Shown here one piece after another: positions 7,311 to 15,703 of a stretch of 64,000 nucleotides of DNA. This DNA is from Polyangium spumosum (GTDB lineage: Bacteria; Myxococcota_A; Polyangia; Polyangiales; Polyangiaceae). Numbering within the stretch: the first letter of the stretch is position 1; the number at the start of each line of letters is the position of its first letter. The notes under the pieces were generated by a model. That model saw only the letters and a list, made by a program, of their open reading frames with translations. It made no database searches and had not been told where the DNA came from. Location: positions 682,001 to 746,000 of the forward strand of contig NZ_WJIE01000005.1 of assembly GCF_009649845.1 (NCBI RefSeq), in the 5' to 3' direction. The position numbers were made by a program, and so were the translations under genes.

Positions 7311-8810
7311 ATGCAACGTTCAACCCCCAAGCCTCATGCCATCGTCATCGGCAGCGGATTCGGTGGCCTGGCGGCGGCTGTCCGGCTCGGCGCCCGCGGT
7401 TACCGCGTCACGGTCCTGGAGAAGCTCGATGCCCCGGGCGGTCGAGCGTACGTCCACCGGATCAACGGCTTCACGTTCGACGCGGGCCCGACGGTGATCA
7501 CGGCGCCTTTCCTGCTGGAGGAGCTCTGGACGCTGGCGGGCCGCCGGATGAGCGACGACATCGACATGCGGCCGGTGACCCCGTTCTACCGCATCCGGTT
7601 CAACGACGGCGCGACGTTCGACTACACGGGGGACGCGGCGGCCATGCGCCAGGAGGTCGAGCGCCTCGCCCCGGGGGACGTGGAGGGTTACGAGCGGTTC
7701 ATCCGCACGAGCGAGGAGATCTTCAAGGTGGGCTTCGAGGAGCTCGCTCACGTGCCCTTCGGATCGTGGTGGGACATGGCGAGGATCGTCCCCGACATGG
7801 TGAAGCTCGAGAGTTATCGCTCGGTCTACAACCTCGTCGCCAAGCACGTGAAGGACGATCGGCTGCGGCAGGTGATGAGCTTCCACCCGCTGCTCGTCGG
7901 AGGGAACCCGTTCTCGACGACCTCGATCTACACGCTGATCGCGTTCCTCGAGCGAAAATGGGGCGTGCATTTCCCGATGGGCGGGACGGGCGCGCTCGTG
8001 AAGGGGCTCGTGAACCTCATCGAGGGCCAAGGGGGGACGGTGCGCTGCGGCGCGCAGGTGAAACGAATCCTCCTCCAGGGCCGGAGGGCGCGCGGCGTGG
8101 AGCTCGAGAGCGGCGAGCGCATCGAGGCCGAGGTGGTGGTGTCGAACGCGGATTCGGCCTGGACCTACAGGCACCTCGTCGACGAGAACGTCCGCAAGCG
8201 CTGGACGAACGAGCGGTTGGAGAAGCAACGATATTCGATGGGGCTGTTCGTCTGGTACTTCGGGACGAAGCGCAAATACGAGGACGTCGCACATCACACG
8301 ATCTGCCTCGGCCCGCGCTACCAGGGGCTGCTCGAGGACATCTTTCAGAGGCACGTGCTGGCCGATGACTTCAGCCTCTATCTGCACCGGCCGACGGCGA
8401 CGGATCCGGCGCTCGCGCCCGAGGGGTGCGACGCATTTTACGTGCTCTCGCCCGTGCCGAACCTCTCGAGCGGGACGAACTGGGAGAAGGAAGCGGAGCC
8501 GTACCGCAAGCGCGTCGAGCAGTACCTCGAAGGGGCGCTGATGCCCGGGCTCGCCAAGGAGATCGTGGCGTCGCGGGTGACGCACCCGCAGGAGTTCCAG
8601 GACCGGCTGCTCTCGTTCCGCGGCGCAGCGTTCGGGATGGAACCGGTGCTCACGCAGAGCGCGTTCTTCCGTCCGCACAACGAGAGCGAGGACGTGGAGC
8701 GGCTCTACATCGTCGGCGCCGGGACACATCCGGGCGCAGGCTTGCCAGGCGTTTTGTCGTCGGCGCGGGTGCTCGACAGGGTGGTGCCAGATGCGACCTC
8801 GCTCCATTGA
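7311..8810 (+). CDS. crtI: Phytoene desaturase CrtI
   Basis: 499 residues, normal for CrtI. It has an N-terminal FAD dinucleotide fold (VIGSGFGGLAAAVRLGARGY, followed by VTVLEKLDAPGGRA) and the C-terminal family signature GAGTHPGAGLPGVLSSARV. CrtI enzymes desaturate 15-cis-phytoene stepwise to all-trans lycopene or neurosporene, using FAD at the inner membrane. First gene of the rightward crt operon, overlapping or abutting crtB. Its ATG lies seven bases after the -10 of a CarH-type promoter, implying a leaderless message. The number of desaturation steps cannot be told from sequence. Confidence 0.95.
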   Translation: MQRSTPKPHAIVIGSGFGGLAAAVRLGARGYRVTVLEKLDAPGGRAYVHRINGFTFDAGPTVITAPFLLEELWTLAGRRMSDDIDMRPVTPFYRIRFNDGATFDYTGDAAAMRQEVERLAPGDVEGYERFIRTSEEIFKVGFEELAHVPFGSWWDMARIVPDMVKLESYRSVYNLVAKHVKDDRLRQVMSFHPLLVGGNPFSTTSIYTLIAFLERKWGVHFPMGGTGALVKGLVNLIEGQGGTVRCGAQVKRILLQGRRARGVELESGERIEAEVVVSNADSAWTYRHLVDENVRKRWTNERLEKQRYSMGLFVWYFGTKRKYEDVAHHTICLGPRYQGLLEDIFQRHVLADDFSLYLHRPTATDPALAPEGCDAFYVLSPVPNLSSGTNWEKEAEPYRKRVEQYLEGALMPGLAKEIVASRVTHPQEFQDRLLSFRGAAFGMEPVLTQSAFFRPHNESEDVERLYIVGAGTHPGAGLPGVLSSARVLDRVVPDATSLH

Positions 8811-8817
8811 AAGAGCG

Positions 8818-9822
8818 ATGCTCCTCGGCGCGCCGCTCCTCCCGTCGACGGACGAACACGCGGCGTCGGCCGAGGACCTCGCCGCGTGTCGGGAGCTCTT
8901 GCGCAAGGGCTCGAAGAGCTTCTTCGCCGCGTCGCTGCTCCTGCCGAAGCGGGTGCGCGTGCCGATGCTGCCGATCTACGCGTTCTGCCGCGTGGCCGAT
9001 GACGTGGTGGATCAGGCGAGCGAGCCCGGCGCAGTAGAGGCGCTCACGGCGCGGCTCGCTGCGGCGTACGAGGGCAGGCCGCACGACTCGCCGGTCGACC
9101 GCGCGTTCTCGGACGTGGCGCGCGAGCACGAGCTGCCGCGCGTGGTGATGGAAGGGCTCATCGAGGGTTTTTCCTGGGACGCCGAGGGGCGGCGGTACGA
9201 GACGCTCTCGGATCTGCACGCGTACTGCGCGCGCGTGGCCTCGACGGTCGGCGTGATCATGAGCGTGCTCATGGGCGTGCGAGACCCGCAGGCGCTCGCG
9301 CGCGCGTGTGACCTCGGCGTCGCCATGCAGCTCACGAACATCGCGCGCGACGTGGGCGAGGACGCGCGAAACGGCCGCGTGTACCTGCCGCTCGCGTGGC
9401 TCGAGGAGGCCGAGATCGACGTCGGGAAGTGGCTCTCGCGGCCGGTGTTCAGCGCCGCGCTCGGCGCCGTGGTGGAGCGGCTGCTCTGCCACGCGTCGGT
9501 GCTCTACGCCCGCGCCGACCTCGGCATCAAGATGCTGCCGCGCGACTGCCGGGCCTCGATCCGCGCGGCGAGCCTGATCTACTCGGACATCGGGCGCGTG
9601 GTCGAGCAGAAGGGCTTCGACTCGGTGACGAGCCGCGCCTACGTGCCGCTCGCGCGCAAGCTCCTGCTGCTCGTCCGCGCGCTCGTGTCGCCCACGCCGA
9701 GGCCGTCGCTCGCCATCGAGGCCTGCGGAGGCCCGCTCGATCTCGCCCCGCTGCCCGAGGTGCGATTCCTCGTCGACGCCGCCGCGCGCCCGAGCCGCAA
9801 GCGTGAAGGGGAGCGCGCGTGA
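8818..9822 (+). CDS. crtB: Phytoene synthase CrtB
   Basis: 334 residues from the ATG at 8818, preceded by GAAAGAG; an ATG at 8791 overlapping the end of crtI would add nine residues and cannot be excluded. A squalene/phytoene synthase fold is clear: both Asp-rich motifs are present (CRVADDVVDQ, and NIARDVGEDARNGRVYLP), as is the SFFAASLLLP entry. It condenses two geranylgeranyl diphosphates to phytoene. It is translationally coupled to crtI upstream and to the cyclase gene downstream (TGATG at 9820). Confidence 0.95.
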   Translation: MLLGAPLLPSTDEHAASAEDLAACRELLRKGSKSFFAASLLLPKRVRVPMLPIYAFCRVADDVVDQASEPGAVEALTARLAAAYEGRPHDSPVDRAFSDVAREHELPRVVMEGLIEGFSWDAEGRRYETLSDLHAYCARVASTVGVIMSVLMGVRDPQALARACDLGVAMQLTNIARDVGEDARNGRVYLPLAWLEEAEIDVGKWLSRPVFSAALGAVVERLLCHASVLYARADLGIKMLPRDCRASIRAASLIYSDIGRVVEQKGFDSVTSRAYVPLARKLLLLVRALVSPTPRPSLAIEACGGPLDLAPLPEVRFLVDAAARPSRKREGERA

Positions 9823-11249
9823 TGCGCAACGACGAGGCACGCCGGCGGGTGCGAGAGGCCGGCGGGGAGGAGCTCTGCGAGCGGCTCGTGCACCTCGACG
9901 CGATACGCGCGGCGCGCGCGGAGCGGCAGCCGACGATCGAGCTCACGCGCCCCGACGAGGGCACGACGCCGGACTACGACGTGGTGATCGCCGGCGGCGG
10001 GCTCTGGCTGCTCGTGGCGCCGCTGCTCGCCGCGCGTGGGCTCTCCGTGGCGGTGTTCGATCGCGCGCGGATCGGGCAGGCGCACCGCGAGTGGAACTGC
10101 TCGGCGAAGGAGCTCGCGCCGCTCGTGTCGTCGGGGCTCCTCCGCGAGGACGAGGTCGAGCGGCTCGTCGTGGCGAGGTACGACCACGGGGTTTGTCGGT
10201 GGCACGGGGGCGGGACGTACCCGGTGCGACGCGTGCTCGATCACGCGGTGGACGCGGGCAAGCTGCTCGCCGCGGTGCGGGCGCTGGCGGAGGCGCGTGG
10301 GGTCGCGCTGCACGACCGAGAGGCGATCGTGGCGCACGGCGAGGGGCCGGCGGGCGTGGCGCTCGCGACGAGCGCGGGAGCGACGCTGTCGGCGCGGATC
10401 TTCGTGGACGCGCGCGGCGCGTCGAGCCCGCTCGCGACGGCGGACCTGGTTTGTCCGACCGTGGGCGGCGTGCTCTCGGGCCTGGAAGAGGGCGAGGCCG
10501 AGGACCAGATCCGGCCCGACGTGGGCGAGATCCTGGCGACGACCGAGGGCGTCGAGGAGGGCCGCCAGCACATCTGGGAGGCGTTCCCGGGCAAAAGCGG
10601 CGAGGTGACGGTCTACCTCTTCTACTACGCGCTCGGAGGCGCGCCCGGCGCCTCGCTGGTCTCGCTCTACGCGCGCTTCTTCGAGAAGATGAGCGCCTAC
10701 AAGCGCGGCGATTTCCGGCTGGTTCGCCCGACGTTCGGGTTCATCCCGGGCTGGTCGAGGCTAGGTCCGGGGCCCGCGCACGGTCAAAGGGTGGTGCTCG
10801 TGGGCGACGCGGCGGCGCGCCACTCGCCGCTCACGTTCTGCGGCTTCGGCAGCGCGCTGCGATCGTTCGAGGGCGTGGCGGCGTCGATCACGCGCGCGGC
10901 GGAGCAGCCGGAGGGCAGAGGGGCGAGCGTTTCGCCGGGTGACGCGCCGATCCACAAGGGCACGGGCGCGCTCGCGTGGCTGATGGCGACGCCGCCGAAG
11001 GAGCCCGCGCGCGCGTGGGAGCTGAACGATCTGCTCGACACGGCGTTCGCGACGCTCGCCGACATGGGCGACGAGGCCTACGGCGCGCTCTTGCGCGACG
11101 AGATGTCGGCGAAGGACTTCGTGCGTTTCTTGCGGACCGTCGCGGGCAAACGGCCACGCGTCTACCGCGACGTGCTCGGCCGGTTGCGGCTCTTCGGCCT
11201 CGGCCGCTGGGGTTTTTCCGTGGCGCGTGAGCTCCTGCGCGCGAGTTGA
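9822..11249 (+). CDS. CruA/CruP-type lycopene cyclase-like flavoprotein
   Basis: 475 residues from the ATG overlapping the crtB stop; a GTG one codon earlier is possible. After a 45-residue lead comes DYDVVIAGGGLWLLVAPLLA and FDRARIGQAHREWNCSAKEL. The 'REWN..KEL' signature fits the CruA/CruP family of FAD-linked lycopene cyclases rather than CrtY or CrtL. Later motifs (VVLVGDAAARHSPLTFCGFG) match the FAD-binding C-terminal half. The third glycine of the usual GxGxxG is Leu here (GGGLWL). Its place in the operon, after desaturase and synthase, makes cyclisation of one or both ends the likely role. Family call fairly sure; substrate specificity inferred. Confidence 0.75.
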   Translation: MRNDEARRRVREAGGEELCERLVHLDAIRAARAERQPTIELTRPDEGTTPDYDVVIAGGGLWLLVAPLLAARGLSVAVFDRARIGQAHREWNCSAKELAPLVSSGLLREDEVERLVVARYDHGVCRWHGGGTYPVRRVLDHAVDAGKLLAAVRALAEARGVALHDREAIVAHGEGPAGVALATSAGATLSARIFVDARGASSPLATADLVCPTVGGVLSGLEEGEAEDQIRPDVGEILATTEGVEEGRQHIWEAFPGKSGEVTVYLFYYALGGAPGASLVSLYARFFEKMSAYKRGDFRLVRPTFGFIPGWSRLGPGPAHGQRVVLVGDAAARHSPLTFCGFGSALRSFEGVAASITRAAEQPEGRGASVSPGDAPIHKGTGALAWLMATPPKEPARAWELNDLLDTAFATLADMGDEAYGALLRDEMSAKDFVRFLRTVAGKRPRVYRDVLGRLRLFGLGRWGFSVARELLRAS

Positions 11250-11265
11250 GGGAGGCGAGGGCGCG

Positions 11266-12072
11266 ATGATCCCTGCACGCAAGGTGGGCTGGTTCGACGC
11301 GTGGTTCTCGGGTCACGCGCGCTCGCGGATCCAGTCCACGTTCGGCGAGGTGCGCGCGCGCGGGCTCGATCGGGCGCGGGCGCTCGCGAAGGAGGCGCCG
11401 CTCCTCGTGGTCTCGAACCACACGTCGTGGTGGGACCCGCTCGTCGCGATGCACGTCTCGACGCACCTGCTCGGCACGGACGGCTACGCGATGATGGACG
11501 CGAAGAACCTCCGGCGCTTGCCGTTCTTCGCGCTCGTCGGCGCCTTCGGCGTGGACCTCGACAAACCCGCCGACGGCGCGCTCGTGATGCGGTACGCGGC
11601 GCGGCTGCTCGACGCGCCGGGCAAGCTCGTGTGGGTGTACCCGCAAGGGCAGGAGCGGCCGATCACGGAGAGACCACTCGCTTTTCGCGCGGGGTCGGCG
11701 GAGATCGCGCGGGTCTCGAGGAAGGCGCGTGTCGTGCCGGTGGGCCTGCGCTACGAGTTCGGCGGTATGGAGCGGCCGACGCTCTGGCTCTCGTTCGGCG
11801 AGCCCATGCCGGCCGAGCGCGACACGACGAAGGGCCGCGCAGCGCAGGAAGAGGCCGTCGAGGCGGAGCTCTCGCGGATCGAGCGCGCGGCGCGCGGCGT
11901 GGGCGCCGAGGGCTTCGAGCTCGTGTTCCGCGCCGCTCCCTCGCGCGTGGGCGTCGTGCTCGAACGGATGCTCGCCGCGATGACGCGGCCGTGGGTGATG
12001 CGAGCGCCGAAGGAGCCGAAGGCGCTCAGCGCTGCGGACGCGCGGCCGAAGGTGACTTCATCGCCGCCTTGA
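11266..12072 (+). CDS. PlsC-type 1-acylglycerol-3-phosphate acyltransferase family protein
   Basis: 268 residues from the ATG at 11266, with GGAGG ten bases upstream. The acyltransferase HX4D box is NHTSWWD (H52, D57). A second block, VWVYPQGQERP, corresponds to the family's EGTR-like region, with Q-G-Q-E in place of EGTR. No multiple-TM N-terminus. It is the last gene of the rightward crt operon. Family members transfer acyl groups to lysophosphatidate, but in this setting it may acylate a carotenoid glycoside, as carotenoid acyltransferases do in green sulfur bacteria. That substrate is an inference. Its 3' end overlaps the convergent PAS-STAS gene by 47 bases. Confidence 0.8.
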   Translation: MIPARKVGWFDAWFSGHARSRIQSTFGEVRARGLDRARALAKEAPLLVVSNHTSWWDPLVAMHVSTHLLGTDGYAMMDAKNLRRLPFFALVGAFGVDLDKPADGALVMRYAARLLDAPGKLVWVYPQGQERPITERPLAFRAGSAEIARVSRKARVVPVGLRYEFGGMERPTLWLSFGEPMPAERDTTKGRAAQEEAVEAELSRIERAARGVGAEGFELVFRAAPSRVGVVLERMLAAMTRPWVMRAPKEPKALSAADARPKVTSSPP

Positions 12073-12910
12073 TCGCCTCGCGCAGGTTGCTCCGCACGGT
12101 CGTCGTGGTGAGGTCCGCGCCGAGCGCGACGAGGGTCTGCGCCACGGCGGGGCGGACGCCCGTGATGATGCTTTGAGCACCAAGGAGCGTCGTCGCGCGG
12201 ATGATCCGGAGGAGGTGATCGGCGGTCGCGTCGTCGACGGTCTCGACGCCGGTGAGGTCGAGGATGACCTGCGCCGCGCCGAGCGAGACCACGGTCTGGA
12301 GCAGCCGCTCGGTGATCTCGGCGGCGCGCGCCTCGTCGAGCTGCCCCACGACGGGGAGCGCGAGCACGCCGTCCCAGACCTGGATGATCGGCGCGGACAT
12401 CGAGTGGATCGTCGAGCGCTGCTGCTCGATGATCGCGATCTTCTCCTTGAGCTCGAGCTCGCGGCGCTTCTGGTCGTCGATGTCCTGGAAGGCGCCGAAG
12501 ATCCGCACGACCTTGCCGTCCTCCACGTGCGCGAGCCCGGTGGCGCGGACCCAGAGCCGGCGCTTGGTGTAGGTGACGAGCTCCATCTCGAGGTCGAAGG
12601 GCTCGCCCACCGTGACGCAACGCTCGACCGCCTTCGCGATGACGGGGACCCACTCGGGCGCGTAGAAGTGGATCCCCTGCTGCACGTCCGGCACGAACCC
12701 GGGCGGCGTCTCGTGGATGCGATAGGTCTCCTCGGTCCAGAAGAGCTGATTGGCGCGGCAATCGAGCTCCCAGCCGCCGACCCTGGCGAGCGCCTGCGTC
12801 TGCTGCAGGAGGATCACCGTCCGGCGGATGGTGTCGTCGCTCAGCGTGCTCGGATCGACGTCGCGGCCGATGGTGTCCTCGCGACGGGCAGGCGGGGGGG
12901 ACTGGTTCAT
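12026..12910 (-). CDS. PAS-STAS protein (RsbR-like) inside carotenoid locus
   Basis: 294 residues. A PAS sensor domain at about 38-155 (LARVGGWELDCRANQLFW, GAFQDIDDQKRRE) is joined by a coiled-coil linker (ELKEKIAIIEQQRSTIHSM) to a STAS domain at about 180-285 (VILDLTGVETVDDATADHL, SIITGVRP). This is the RsbR/stressosome architecture, with PAS in place of the usual non-heme globin. No kinase or phosphatase partner is adjacent. A close relative in layout lies at 37827-39038. The gene sits between the two crt operons, so it may sense a signal linked to light or redox; this is only positional inference. Confidence 0.85.
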   Translation of the reverse strand: MNQSPPPARREDTIGRDVDPSTLSDDTIRRTVILLQQTQALARVGGWELDCRANQLFWTEETYRIHETPPGFVPDVQQGIHFYAPEWVPVIAKAVERCVTVGEPFDLEMELVTYTKRRLWVRATGLAHVEDGKVVRIFGAFQDIDDQKRRELELKEKIAIIEQQRSTIHSMSAPIIQVWDGVLALPVVGQLDEARAAEITERLLQTVVSLGAAQVILDLTGVETVDDATADHLLRIIRATTLLGAQSIITGVRPAVAQTLVALGADLTTTTVRSNLREAIKAAMKSPSAARPQR

Positions 12911-13083
12911 TGGACCTCAAACGATATGAAGGTTCGACGAGCCACGACCCCCCCCGGCCGAGAGGATCGATCGATATCACGAAGCTTCGTCGAAGGAGGA
13001 GCGCCGACCGAGGGGCAACCTGCACCTGGAAATGCGACAAAACTCCGACGATTTTCGCGTGTTCGAGGTACGGCAGCTCGCAA

Positions 13084-13563
13084 CTACGAGGAGGGACGCC
13101 CGCTCTTCCTGGTGTGCCAGGCGAGCTCCCACGGGCCGAGGAAGAGGCCGTAGGGGCCACGCGCGCCCTTCGCGTGGTGGACGAGGTGTGCGTCACGAAC
13201 ACGCGCAAAGTACGGGATCTTCGCGAGCGCCTGGACGGGGAGGCGGCCGTGGACGAGGCCGTCGTGCACGACGAGGTACGCGGCGCCGAAGAGGGTCATG
13301 CCGATGCCGACGCCGAAGACGACCTCACGAACGAGGGAGGGAGCGGCGACGCAGCCGTGAAGGATGGCGGCGATGGCGATGGGGGCGTGCAGCACGCTGA
13401 GAGCGTCGTTCGCTTCGAGCAGGCCGCGGCGCTTGCGGTGATGCGAGCGGTGCAAGCGCCAGAGCAGCGAGTGCCAGACGCGGCCGTGCAGGAGCATCGC
13501 CCAGAGCTCCATGCCCGCGGCGACGGCGAGCGCGACGGGGATCCACACGAGGGCCGAGCTCAT
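13084..13563 (-). CDS. crtZ: Beta-carotene hydroxylase CrtZ
   Basis: 159 residues, typical of CrtZ. The di-iron histidine clusters of the membrane fatty-acid hydroxylase superfamily are visible: HGRVWH, HRSHH, HDGLVH and HLVHH, between hydrophobic helices. It hydroxylates C3 of beta-ionone rings. Last gene of the leftward operon; its ATG overlaps the stop of the glycosyltransferase gene (ATGA). Its presence implies that at least one end of the carotenoid is cyclised. Confidence 0.92.
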   Translation of the reverse strand: MSSALVWIPVALAVAAGMELWAMLLHGRVWHSLLWRLHRSHHRKRRGLLEANDALSVLHAPIAIAAILHGCVAAPSLVREVVFGVGIGMTLFGAAYLVVHDGLVHGRLPVQALAKIPYFARVRDAHLVHHAKGARGPYGLFLGPWELAWHTRKSGRPSS

Positions 13564-14753
13564 GGCTTCACGGCGGAGGGCTGGCGCAAGAGGCCGGTGC
13601 GGTCGACGACGAGCACACGATCACGCCACGTGACCGTACGAGATCGCAAGGCCCGCGTGAAGGCGAAGGCGAGCACGACGTCGGCGAGCACGGCGTCCCG
13701 TATCGCTGAGATGAGCCCGACGGAGCGCCCCGCGGCCCACGCCGCCACGAGCGCGATGACGAGGCGCGCCCCGAGCGCGAGCAGCGCCGCGGCGAGGGCG
13801 ACGTTCGGCACGACGAACGCGAACGCCGCGGCGAGCAGCACGATGGGCCAGGTGGCGAAGAAGAGCGCCGGGTAGCTCCAGAGCAGGAGCGGGCGCTGCG
13901 CGCGGATCACCGTCAGCCACCGGGAGAAACGCGCGATCACGGCCTCCCACGAGCGACCCTCGGCGAGCGAGCGCGCCACGATCGGCACCGCCACGACCGA
14001 GCCGCCCCTCTCGCGCACGCGCCGCGCGATCTCCATGTCCTCGCCGAGGTAATCGACGAGCGAGCCAAAACCGCCGATCGCCGCGAGCGCGCTCGCGTGG
14101 ATGGCGAAGAGCTTGCCGACGAGGCCGCGCGGGTCGAGCCGCGCGAGCACGGGGAAGGCATGCAGCGAGGCGCCGAGGACCGCCGCCGAGGCATGATCGC
14201 CGAGCGTCCGCGGCGGGGCATGTTCGGCCGGCGGGGCCCACGCGACCCACGCGGGCGAGGGGCCGACGAGCGGCGCGACGAGGGCGTCGAGGTCGACGCC
14301 GTCGAGGTCGACGTCGCTGTCGGTCACGATGAGGACATCGGCGCCCTCGGCCGCCGCCGCGAGCTGCGCGGCCTTGCGGTTCGGACCGCCGCCGCCCGTG
14401 AAGACGATCTCGGCCTCGATCCCTGCGCGCGCGAGCGCCTCTTTGGCCCGCGTCGCCGCGGGCAAGGCGAGGTCGCTCTCGTCCTCGATCGCGAAGCGGC
14501 AGCGCACGTCGAAGGAGCGCTTGGCGCGCGCGAGCGAGGCGAGCGTACGCTCGAGCGAAGGCTCGTTGCCCGCGCACGGGCGCACGACGAGGACGGAGGG
14601 GTTCTGCTTCCGAACGGCCTGCTCGGCACCCTCGCCGCGGGCGGCGCGTGGGGCGAAGGTCGTGCGCCGGACGGCCTCGAGCGAGGTCGAGGCGACGGCG
14701 AACGACCAGCCGAAGAGCAGGAGGCCGAGGAGGTCCGGGATGTCCGTCGTCAT
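13560..14753 (-). CDS. GT2/GT21-like glycosyltransferase, probably carotenoid glycosyltransferase
   Basis: 397 residues. An N-terminal TM helix is followed by a GT-A domain with VLVVRPCAGNE, the metal-binding VTDSDVD (D-x-D), a GEDMEIARR acidic motif and RFSRW, the (Q/R)xxRW motif of processive GT2 and ceramide glucosyltransferases. Three to four C-terminal TM segments (about 300-375) anchor it to the membrane. The fold matches HpnI and ceramide glucosyltransferase types. Its location between crtC and crtZ, with ATGA overlaps on both sides, points to glycosylation of the tertiary hydroxyl made by CrtC, comparable to CruC in green sulfur bacteria. The acceptor is inferred. Confidence 0.85.
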   Translation of the reverse strand: MTTDIPDLLGLLLFGWSFAVASTSLEAVRRTTFAPRAARGEGAEQAVRKQNPSVLVVRPCAGNEPSLERTLASLARAKRSFDVRCRFAIEDESDLALPAATRAKEALARAGIEAEIVFTGGGGPNRKAAQLAAAAEGADVLIVTDSDVDLDGVDLDALVAPLVGPSPAWVAWAPPAEHAPPRTLGDHASAAVLGASLHAFPVLARLDPRGLVGKLFAIHASALAAIGGFGSLVDYLGEDMEIARRVRERGGSVVAVPIVARSLAEGRSWEAVIARFSRWLTVIRAQRPLLLWSYPALFFATWPIVLLAAAFAFVVPNVALAAALLALGARLVIALVAAWAAGRSVGLISAIRDAVLADVVLAFAFTRALRSRTVTWRDRVLVVDRTGLLRQPSAVKP

Positions 14754-15703
14754 GGCAGGACGCGTCGCATCCGATAAGGCAGCATGAACTGCACCAGCCG
14801 GGTGCGGAACCGATCGAGCGAGAGCGCCTCGTGCACGCCGTGCGCCTCTTCGCCGAGGTACTGGCCCGAGAGCTGCGAGCGCGCGTAAAACGGCGTGTCT
14901 TCGAGGGTCCGCGCGAGCTTCGGGGACGTGCCCGGATCGACCCGCACGGAGCGCTCCATGCCCCAGAGCGTGCGCGGCAAGCGCGCGACCGCGAGCGGCT
15001 CGATCGGCTCGGACCGCCCGTCGGCGCCGAAGCTGTGCTGGATCAGATCACGGGTTCCATCACGACGAACCGAGTCGTACGTCACGACCGTACGGCGCCG
15101 CGTGGTCGCGCGGCTCCAGCTCCAGCCGGTGAAGCCGTCCTCGAGCGGCTCGTCGCCGAAGTTCGAATCGACGTACGCCAGACCCGTCCAGCGCGTGCCC
15201 TCGGGCCTGCGGATGTCGACCTCGGCCCGCGCGATCGGCGCGACGGGGGCCCAGCGGTGGCGGCCCTGCGTGTCGATGACGAACGACTGCTCGGCGAGCG
15301 CGATCGGATGAATCCGCACGGTGCCCGAGACGCGGCCGGGCAAGGGGGCGGTCTTCTCCTCGAAGCGCACGACGAGCGTCTCGTCCTGCCACTCCATCGA
15401 GCTCGTGCCGATGACGAGCGACGAACGAGACCGACGAACGTCTGCCCCGCCGCGCTCGGTGAACGCCCACGCGTCGCGCCGCCGCCCGTAGAGGGCGACG
15501 TTCAGCGAGCAATGCGCGAGCGGGTCGGCCGGGCCGCGCGCGCGTGCGTCCGCGTAAAACGGCGAAAATACGCTCCCGACGAGGCCGATGATGGTGACGC
15601 CGTTATGGCCGTCGTCGCTCAGCGCGTCGAGATACCACCACGCATAACCGTTTCGCGTGATCGGCTCGTCGAAGCGAGGTCCTCGATCACGGCGTTCGCG
15701 CAG
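14750..15703 (-). CDS. crtC: Carotenoid 1,2-hydratase CrtC
   Basis: The C-terminal 300 residues are clearly CrtC: FDEPITRNGYAWWYLDALSD, VGSVFSPFYADAR, CSLNVALYG, and W-rich GFTGWSWSRATTR. CrtC adds water across the 1,2 double bond of psi-ends. The start is a problem. No ATG, GTG or TTG occurs in frame near the normal N-terminus, and the frame stays open far upstream inside crtD. I place the start at a CTG (15703), which would give MRERRDRGPRFDEP. A frameshifted product from crtD, or initiation at another near-cognate codon, is possible. It overlaps crtD by 85 bases and the glycosyltransferase by 4. Confidence 0.8.
   Translation of the reverse strand: MRERRDRGPRFDEPITRNGYAWWYLDALSDDGHNGVTIIGLVGSVFSPFYADARARGPADPLAHCSLNVALYGRRRDAWAFTERGGADVRRSRSSLVIGTSSMEWQDETLVVRFEEKTAPLPGRVSGTVRIHPIALAEQSFVIDTQGRHRWAPVAPIARAEVDIRRPEGTRWTGLAYVDSNFGDEPLEDGFTGWSWSRATTRRRTVVTYDSVRRDGTRDLIQHSFGADGRSEPIEPLAVARLPRTLWGMERSVRVDPGTSPKLARTLEDTPFYARSQLSGQYLGEEAHGVHEALSLDRFRTRLVQFMLPYRMRRVLP

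Noticed and set aside
7267-7323. ATG start for CarH at 7323
   Set aside because: It would overlap the crtI start and promoter and add residues absent from the family.
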